DNA of 64,000 nucleotides from Candidatus Sysuiplasma superficiale (lineage in GTDB: Archaea; Thermoplasmatota; Thermoplasmata; Sysuiplasmatales; Sysuiplasmataceae). The notes under the pieces were generated by a model. It made no database searches. It saw nothing but the letters and a program-made list of their open reading frames with translations, and had not been told where the DNA came from. The first letter of the stretch is position 1; the number at the start of each line of letters is the position of its first letter. A program made the translations under genes and the position numbers. The DNA lies in the NCBI GenBank assembly GCA_019720975.1, contig JAGVSJ010000010.1, forward strand, positions 1 through 64,000, given 5' to 3'. Shown piece after piece: positions 57,822 through 64,000 of this stretch.

Positions 57822-58136
57822 TCATATGACGCCGATTCTGACACCTATATCCTCTGCCGAGAAGCCTTCCTTGAGCTTGATTATCGCATGCTTTCCGTCC
57901 GACCTGATCTTGACATTCACCTTGTCCACCTTGACTTCAAACCTCTTTTCGAACGCTTCCTTGATCTGCCCTTTCGTAGCCTCCATCCTGACAACAAACT
58001 CCAGCCTGTTTCCATCCCTGAGGTTCTGACGGGAAGTTCCGGACATTGCGTTCATTGTCTTTTCTGTAACATAAGGGTGGATAAGCACTGAATACTCATC
58101 TATCTTCTTCCTTGAAGCCGATGGCATATCACACAC
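57822..58136 (-). CDS. rpl23: 50S ribosomal protein L23 (uL23)
   Basis: VLIHPYVTEKTMNAM...NRLEFVVRMEATKGQIKEAFEKRFEVKVDKVNVKIRSDGKHAIIKLKEGFSAEDIGVRIGVI; start may be ATG 58127. Confidence 0.96.
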   Translation of the reverse strand: MCDMPSASRKKIDEYSVLIHPYVTEKTMNAMSGTSRQNLRDGNRLEFVVRMEATKGQIKEAFEKRFEVKVDKVNVKIRSDGKHAIIKLKEGFSAEDIGVRIGVI

Positions 58137-58935
58137 CTCTCAGGGACTCAAACGCCCTCTTCGAGAAAATGACGAGCCTTCCCGCATTTCCCCCCGGGGC
58201 AAGGCATTCGGTGTTCAGCGATGATGCTGTAACGACGTCAACACCTGCCAGGTTCTTCGCGCTCTTAGCCAGTGCTGCATCGGCGGCGGAGACGACAACA
58301 AGAGGGCCGACAGGCTGTCTGTATCTCCTGTTGCGCATCTTTCCTCTGCCTGCCCTGACGTGTCTTCCCTCCCTGACCCTCACGACGTCCTCCGCTATAC
58401 CGATGCTTCCAAGGAGCTGCTCAAAATCTGCTGATTTTTTCATGTTTTCCACTTCATCATCAACAACGATGGGAAGGGAAACACCTTCGGGAAAACGATG
58501 ACCGCGGGATTTCACAATTTCAGGTTTGGATGTGGCTGCAAGGGCGGACATCCTTGCGAGCCTTCTTTCCTTTTCGTTTATTCTGAGTCTCCAGTTCTTC
58601 CATGGCCTTGGCGGATGGGCCCTTCTTCCGCCCACGTTGTTTGGTGACTCCGCTGCAGTTGACTGCCCTTTTATCCTCTGGACTCTCGCAACCCCCCTGC
58701 CTTTCCCCCACGTTTCGACCGAATGGCGCATGCCAGCCCTGAACGCCGGCCCGTATGGCTGCCTTCTTCTCGATGAGGCTGCTGCAAAATCCTTCCTTAT
58801 TATGTCCGGCCTGAACGGCGTGACAAATACAGGAGGAAGAGGAAGCTGCTCCTGAGGGTTTCCATCACGGGAGTAGACAAAGACATGACCTTCCTTGAGC
58901 ACTTCCTCCTCCTTCTGAAGTTCCTTTTCTGCCAT
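58129..58935 (-). CDS. rpl4: 50S ribosomal protein L4 (uL4)
   Basis: LPPVFVTPFRPDIIRKDFAAASSRRRQPYGPAFRAGMRHSVETWGKGRGVARVQRIKG. Confidence 0.97.
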   Translation of the reverse strand: MAEKELQKEEEVLKEGHVFVYSRDGNPQEQLPLPPVFVTPFRPDIIRKDFAAASSRRRQPYGPAFRAGMRHSVETWGKGRGVARVQRIKGQSTAAESPNNVGGRRAHPPRPWKNWRLRINEKERRLARMSALAATSKPEIVKSRGHRFPEGVSLPIVVDDEVENMKKSADFEQLLGSIGIAEDVVRVREGRHVRAGRGKMRNRRYRQPVGPLVVVSAADAALAKSAKNLAGVDVVTASSLNTECLAPGGNAGRLVIFSKRAFESLRGV

Positions 58936-58939
58936 TCAA

Positions 58940-59941
58940 TCACGCTCCCTGCTTCGATTCTGTTGAAATATACGTGAGCACTGGGGCCTCTTTCACCTTG
59001 ACGAGCCTGGGCCGTACAGTGTCCCGAAGCCTAACCAGCCGTTTGGCAGGACCCGGTATGCTGCCGTGCAGAAGGAGATAAGAACCTGATATCTTGCCGT
59101 AGTTGACAAAACCGCCTCTCGGAGTAATCTCTTCTCCATTGTCTCCCACCTTCAACACACGCTTGTTCAGCTCGGTCCTCTGGTGATATCCTGTCTGCCC
59201 TGACTGCGGAACTGTCGGCCAGATATAACCTGGTCGTTTCGGGCCGAGCGTCCCTATCATCCTGGTGTGCTTGCTGTTCTTGTGTGACAGCAGCTTGACA
59301 CCCCATCTCTTGACAGCCCCCTGGAATCCCTTGCCCTTTGTCACTGCAATGACATCCACAACATCGCCATCCTTCAGATAATCCCTGACACTCAGTTCCT
59401 TTCCAAGCAGCTGCAGAGCATATGAAACTCGTTCGGCAAATGTACCGCCACCAACCCTGATTTCCATGAGTTCCGGCTTCTTTTTGGGTACTCCTGTAAC
59501 GAGCGAGGGCTGGGTGTGGACAACGACGTTTACCTCTTCCCCCTCAATCTTCCTGAAATTCTCAAGCTCCTCTGAAAAATTCCTTTTTTTCTTGATTCCA
59601 TATGCCCGTTCAAGCTCCCTGTCAGGCTTCTCAACCCATATCTCTCCGGCAGTGACAAGACCATTCGCGCTCCTCGAGTAAACCCTGACGGCCGCGATCT
59701 TAAGCGGCGGCGTTTCCAGCACTGTTACAGGTATCTGTACCTCCTGTCCGGCCGTTGTGGAGGTCGGTCTGTAATCAACAAGGATGGCGTGTGTCATACC
59801 TGCCTTGTAGCCGGCGAATCCCTGGATCCTCGGCCCTGTGGTTGATTCCGGCCACGAATCCAGTTTTGGCACCTCGCGTCTGGCCCTCTTTCTGGGGGAA
59901 TATCCCATCGAACCTCTTCTGGGTCTTCTTCTGTTTGGCAT
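58940..59941 (-). CDS. rpl3: 50S ribosomal protein L3 (uL3)
   Basis: RRPRRGSMGYSPRKRARREVPKLDSWPE; GFAGYKAGMTHAILVDYRPTSTTAGQEV; GVKLLSHKNSKHTRMIGTLGPKRPGYIWPTVPQSGQTGYHQRTE. Confidence 0.98.
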   Translation of the reverse strand: MPNRRRPRRGSMGYSPRKRARREVPKLDSWPESTTGPRIQGFAGYKAGMTHAILVDYRPTSTTAGQEVQIPVTVLETPPLKIAAVRVYSRSANGLVTAGEIWVEKPDRELERAYGIKKKRNFSEELENFRKIEGEEVNVVVHTQPSLVTGVPKKKPELMEIRVGGGTFAERVSYALQLLGKELSVRDYLKDGDVVDVIAVTKGKGFQGAVKRWGVKLLSHKNSKHTRMIGTLGPKRPGYIWPTVPQSGQTGYHQRTELNKRVLKVGDNGEEITPRGGFVNYGKISGSYLLLHGSIPGPAKRLVRLRDTVRPRLVKVKEAPVLTYISTESKQGA

Positions 59942-60133
59942 CCACTAACACCTGCACAATCCGAACCGCTGCATTGCGGAAGGGACGACTTATCAAAGAC
60001 AAACCTTTGCGGGAAAAGACCGTGACGATTCCGCAGCTGCCAGAACCATCCAGACAACTGCTTACTGGGTTGCACAGCATTGCCCAAAGGCGTCTGGTCA
60101 AATCCGAAGGCTGCATTTCCTAAACAGTTTTCA

Positions 60134-60141
60134 TATTTAAA
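60134..60141 (-). promoter_or_regulatory. Candidate TATA box of the ribosomal operon (upstream of uL3)
   Basis: Minus-strand TTTAAATA about 195 nt upstream of uL3 ATG; implies a leader of roughly 170 nt. Confidence 0.45.
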
Positions 60142-60239
60142 AGTAAGCCATGAAACAGGCGGATGAGGCCGCTGCGAATTCAAACACTCCACCTCTCCGC
60201 ATACGGTAGGAAAGCTGCCGGTCTCTAAGCGTCTGCATG

Positions 60240-60641
60240 TCAGACATCAGTTGTCCGGATTGAGTCTGTGATGCTTTGAAGGAAATCGTGCCTGAAATTC
60301 GTCACAAGAGAATTCAGACCAGCTATCATGTCACCGACATCGCTTTCCACTCTCCTCGCAATTCTTTCCGTATCTACAAGTGTATAGACATGATAGTATC
60401 CGCCGCCCCGTATGCCCTTCTTTTTCCTGAGACACATTCCAAGCGACAGCAGCTTTGACAGACTCCTGTAAACGGTGGTCCTGTCACGCGAAACTGCTTC
60501 AGCAATGTCATCAAGTGTGGACCCGGGTGCTGCTGCGAGTGCCTTCATTACAAGGATATCCCCCTCATTCAGATCATAGAGACAGGACAGAATCATGGTG
60601 CAGTTCCTGCTGTTGACTATCGTGGATGCCAGCCCCTTCAA
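60240..60641 (-). CDS. Winged-helix (TrmB-like) transcriptional regulator
   Basis: LNEGDILVMKALAAAPGSTLDDIAEAVSRDRTTVYRSLSKLLSLGMCLRKKKGIRGGGYYHVYTLVD. Confidence 0.88.
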   Translation of the reverse strand: MKGLASTIVNSRNCTMILSCLYDLNEGDILVMKALAAAPGSTLDDIAEAVSRDRTTVYRSLSKLLSLGMCLRKKKGIRGGGYYHVYTLVDTERIARRVESDVGDMIAGLNSLVTNFRHDFLQSITDSIRTTDV

Positions 60642-60756
60642 TTTCTCGCCGAAGGAGGATTGGGAAACCGGTTTATAAAGTATTGCATAATAATGACAAT
60701 AGCGTCAAATATTTATACACATAGCGTCTTCCGTTCTGAAAGGTGAGCAATTAAGT

Positions 60757-61167
60757 ATGGCAGAGGCAGAGGAACCGGCTGAATTCTCGGTGAGTTCGGG
60801 TAAAACCATTCCGGAAACTGTTGCCTTCCTGGCAGAGCGAATGGCCAGGAACGGATATGGTATACTCGGAACGATCGATGTGCAGAAGACGCTTAAGGAA
60901 AAGACAGGGAAGGATGTTGGAGGGATGACAGTTCTGGATGTCTGCAGCCCCGCACACGCGCTGGAAGCCATAGAAAAGAGCGATACCGGACCGCTCCTTT
61001 TACCCTGCAGGCTGACATTGCAGCAGGATGGCGCGAAAACAAAGGTATCACTCCTGAGCCCAAAACTACTCGTAAAAATGGTTGGAGACACCTCCCTGGA
61101 AAACATGGCCTCTGCTGTCGAATCCGAGCTCAGGATGATACTCTCCGGCCTCGAGGAGGAGGTGTAG
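60757..61167 (+). CDS. DUF302-like domain protein
   Basis: FLAERMARNGYGILGTIDVQKTLKEKTGKDVGGMTVLDVCSPAHALEAIEKSDTGPLLLPCRLTLQQDG. Confidence 0.82.
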   Translation: MAEAEEPAEFSVSSGKTIPETVAFLAERMARNGYGILGTIDVQKTLKEKTGKDVGGMTVLDVCSPAHALEAIEKSDTGPLLLPCRLTLQQDGAKTKVSLLSPKLLVKMVGDTSLENMASAVESELRMILSGLEEEV

Positions 61168-61599
61168 TTGATGTCGGAAGACACAGAGCTTGAAGAGATA
61201 AGGAGAAGGAAGATGGAGGAATTGCTACGGTCAGCGGCCAGCCCGTCGGATCACGGAAGCCCAAAAGCAGCTGGAACGGTGCAGGTTCTCAGTGACCAAA
61301 GTTTTGATACGTTCATAAACACCAATGAAGTTTCCTTCGTAGACTTCTGGGCCCCCTGGTGCGGACCATGCAGGATGGTCTCGCCTGTTGTCGAGCAGCT
61401 TGCGAGAGATTACGCAGGGAGGGTAGCCTTCGGAAAACTGAACGTAGACGAGAATCCAGTCATTTCCACCCGCTACAATGTCATGAGTATACCAACACTG
61501 CTGATTTTCAGGAAGGGAAGAAATGTGGATTCCATCATAGGCGCACAGTCAAGGAGCGCAATAGCCGCTAGAATCAACAGGCATATTCAGTCGCGGTGA
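61168..61599 (+). CDS. Thioredoxin
   Basis: VSFVDFWAPWCGPCRMVSPVVEQLARDYAGRVAFGKLNVDENPVISTRYNVMSIPTLLIFRKG. Confidence 0.97.
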   Translation: MMSEDTELEEIRRRKMEELLRSAASPSDHGSPKAAGTVQVLSDQSFDTFINTNEVSFVDFWAPWCGPCRMVSPVVEQLARDYAGRVAFGKLNVDENPVISTRYNVMSIPTLLIFRKGRNVDSIIGAQSRSAIAARINRHIQSR

Positions 61600-62207
61600 G
61601 CAGGACTGTGCCTTCTGACGCAGAGGGGAGGCCACATGACAGGCACCCTCCTCCAGCACTGATGGACATTGGGTTGAGAAGGCTTTTCGAAAGACCTGAA
61701 AGGTTTGACAGATTTATCCACAGAGGTGCGACCGTTGCCGATATAGGGTGCGGCCCCGGCTACTATACTATCCACTTCTCGGACGTGGTGGGGGATGAGG
61801 GAAAAGTTTACGCAACCGACACCAACCTTTCAGCATTGAGAATACTTGAAAAGAAGATCAGGATGAAGGGTATCAGGAACGTGGTATGGAGCAACAGCAC
61901 GGCTTCCGATCTGACGCCAATTCCTGACAGGTCAGTGGATTTCCTTCTGTCCAATCTGGTGATGTGCTGCATGTCGGACCACTGGGGTGCAGTGAGCGAG
62001 ATCAGGAGGGTTCTGAAGCCGGATGGCGTCGCCTACCTGAGTGTGTCGTCATTAGGAAGGAGGAAGGATTCCAGGCATGTCGGCAAGAAGGAATGGGGAA
62101 GACTGCTCGATGCCTTCGCGGTAAAAGAGGAAGGGAAGAGGTTTGGCGCAAGATGGGCACTCGTATCCCTCCAGTTACAATCCACCGAATCCGGACAGAA
62201 GGTTTAG
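61596..62207 (+). CDS. Class I SAM-dependent methyltransferase
   Basis: GATVADIGCGPGYYTIHFSDVVGDEGKVYATDTNLSALRILEKKI; LLSNLVMCCMSDHWGAVSEIRRVLKPDG. Confidence 0.93.
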   Translation: MSRTVPSDAEGRPHDRHPPPALMDIGLRRLFERPERFDRFIHRGATVADIGCGPGYYTIHFSDVVGDEGKVYATDTNLSALRILEKKIRMKGIRNVVWSNSTASDLTPIPDRSVDFLLSNLVMCCMSDHWGAVSEIRRVLKPDGVAYLSVSSLGRRKDSRHVGKKEWGRLLDAFAVKEEGKRFGARWALVSLQLQSTESGQKV

Positions 62208-62374
62208 AAGAGAATGCAGGCCATTGAGGGATTGCGGCTTTGATTCAAAAATTCATTTTGCTCCCCAAATAAGAAGTCTGCTCCTAAATCTCTCGCATTT
62301 ATGCCTTTCAGGAGCAAAGACAGGGATTGCGTAATTTCTAAATAGATATTGCTTCTCTGTTCAATCTGAATAAG

Positions 62375-62524
62375 ATGGCAAAGTTCAAAGAGGCTGAGGC
62401 TAGACTTCTCAACAAGAAGGTTTGCATGAACTGTTCTGCAACAAATTCGATCCGTGCCACACGCTGCAGGAAATGCGGCTACACAAAACTTAGGGTAAAG
62501 GCAAAGGAAATCAGAAAAGCCTGA
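62375..62524 (+). CDS. rpl40e: 50S ribosomal protein L40e (eL40); absent from supplied ORF track
   Basis: Translated by eye: [49 protein letters not shown] (49 aa, C2C2 zinc). Confidence 0.95.
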   Translation: MAKFKEAEARLLNKKVCMNCSATNSIRATRCRKCGYTKLRVKAKEIRKA

Positions 62525-62880
62525 CACGGAAAGTTCTCAGGCGGCATGAGGGTGCATCTGCACGTGCGCGAACTTTGACTCCTGCCTTCAACTATTGCCT
62601 GATTCGTTTCCGTTGTAGGCACAACCTTCTTCGTCTGCACATTCCCTAAACCCAACAGCATCAATCCCTGCAGTTAATGGCGCAACGAGGATTGACTACT
62701 TCAGAGATACGATGAGGGTTTCACCCGCTGGTGATGGGCCCCGGCAGATCACGCTCTCTACCAATTCAGGAACATCGGCCGCATCCCTCTTATGGCACCT
62801 TGTAATGGTAGGAACGCTCCATACGCTGGCAACTCCACCACACGAATCACTGAGGATTGGCATATGCAGTCACTGGTGTC

Positions 62881-62929
62881 ATCCGTCAAAGTCAAAGGCT
62901 GACTACATCACCCCCTTTGACAGACGGAT
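62881..62929 (+). other. Long imperfect hairpin (7 bp + 8 bp with AAA/A internal loop)
   Basis: ATCCGTC-AAA-GTCAAAGG ... CCTTTGAC-A-GACGGAT, verified base by base. Confidence 0.8.
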
Positions 62930-63007
62930 TAAATTCTGTTGCGTATATCCATCCGGCAACAGCATACGGAAAACAATTGAAATAGCAAAAAACCGCTTTA
63001 AGGGAAT

Positions 63008-63844
63008 ATGGCACAGGGTGCGGGCTCAACTGTTTATTGTCCGTTTTGTGGCATGCCTAACACATCCGGCTACCCGTTCTGTTCAAACTGCGGCAGACCA
63101 TCCGCACCTTCCTCAATAACGATGCCACAGCACAATCCATTCGAGACCGGAACCGCCGGAAGCTTCAGCGACTTCAATGAGAAAAGGATTGCCAACACAC
63201 AGAAAGGCTTTCTGCTTCTCATAGTCGGCTTCGTACTCCAGTGGATACCCATTGTGCAATACATTGCTTTCATCATATCGCTTGTGGGGGCAATACTGGT
63301 AATACTGGGCCGGGAGGCGTTTGGAGACAGACATTCCACATTTGTAGTGGTTGCCGTGCTACTGTACATTGTCGGTTTTTTGGCGGAGGCTGGTCTGGCC
63401 GTCTCATTTGCCGATTCCCTGGCAGGTGCCTTTTCTTCAGGCGTCACCTCAAACACAGCAGCATTCGTGGAGTCGGAATTTGCCACGCTGCTCTGGGGAA
63501 GTTTGGCTGTCAGCATCATACTCGCTCTTTCGACGCTGATACTACCCTACACGCTTGAGAGCGATACGGGCAGAGCACTGCTTTGGGCCACGCTTGCGGT
63601 ACAGATTGTCATTTCGCTTGTGGTCATTGTCGTAATTGGGCCGGAGGTTTCCCATGCTGTGAGTGCCGCTCTTGCATCCAGCCCTCCTAATCTGAAACCA
63701 CTTGTAAATCTGGAAGGTAGCCTGAACACACTCCGTCTCCTGGGCGCGATTCCGTCATTCATGCTTGCCGGCGCATATTACATAGTCTGGAAGAGAATAG
63801 CTGAGGGCGAGATTCCGTCACCTTTGCATTTACCCGCAAGCTGA
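63008..63844 (+). CDS. Zinc-ribbon-containing multi-pass membrane protein
   Basis: VYCPFCGMPNTSGYPFCSNCGRPSAP followed by about six hydrophobic segments. Confidence 0.85.
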   Translation: MAQGAGSTVYCPFCGMPNTSGYPFCSNCGRPSAPSSITMPQHNPFETGTAGSFSDFNEKRIANTQKGFLLLIVGFVLQWIPIVQYIAFIISLVGAILVILGREAFGDRHSTFVVVAVLLYIVGFLAEAGLAVSFADSLAGAFSSGVTSNTAAFVESEFATLLWGSLAVSIILALSTLILPYTLESDTGRALLWATLAVQIVISLVVIVVIGPEVSHAVSAALASSPPNLKPLVNLEGSLNTLRLLGAIPSFMLAGAYYIVWKRIAEGEIPSPLHLPAS

Positions 63845-64000
63845 AACTGATATGAGCTGTACCTGTTGGTCCTGCGCTCCTGTCATTAAGCGGTCTGTCG
63901 CCGCTTCGCCTTTTAATTATTTCGATGAACAGCTGACGGAAGATGACTATTGAGCCTGTGTCCGGTTAAGTCAGATTTGGGCCGCACCGCAGCCCTGTCT

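Noticed and set aside
1-64000. CRISPR arrays, rRNA genes, intact IS elements or canonical defence islands
   Set aside because: No regularly spaced repeats, rRNA motifs, transposase ORFs with terminal repeats or defence gene clusters were seen; a solitary methyltransferase is not sufficient.

Overview
The window is a contiguous stretch of an archaeal chromosome, most likely Thermoplasmata (Thermoplasmatota). Supporting genes are a thermosome with a GGM-rich tail, archaeal-type AdoMet synthetase, archaeal DnaG, Cbf5, an Nre-family repair protein, geranylgeranyl reductase and a full archaeal S10/spc-type ribosomal protein cluster. Most of it is core genome. The largest block is a minus-strand ribosomal/translocon operon from about 44.3 to 59.9 kb (uL3 to uL15, SecY, EMC3-like, Cmk, Cbf5). 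Other blocks are a 2-oxoacid elongation cluster (14.4-18.4 kb), an ECF transporter operon that includes a secreted beta-propeller protein (24.3-29.5 kb), a dnaG plus Lon-like ATPase pair (34.3-37.2 kb) and a DUF302/thioredoxin/methyltransferase operon. I identified two tRNA genes: Ser(CGA) with a 13-nt intron and Leu(TAG) overlapping an upstream CDS. I also found two small ribosomal protein genes missing from the supplied ORF track (uS14, eL40). No CRISPR array, rRNA or intact IS element was seen; the only mobile-element signal is a short serine recombinase at the left edge. The observations most worth following are: (1) a Lon-type AAA ATPase without a protease domain and with a zinc ribbon, next to dnaG; (2) a truncated, degenerate FtsZ-like protein downstream of an RHH regulator; (3) several structured intergenic regions that look like unannotated RNAs (22.76-22.95, 41.23-41.33 and 62.7-62.93 kb); (4) a long, repeat-flanked leader upstream of the uL3 operon; (5) a beta-propeller surface protein translationally coupled to an ECF transporter. 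All family names come from reading the protein sequences; no database search was run.
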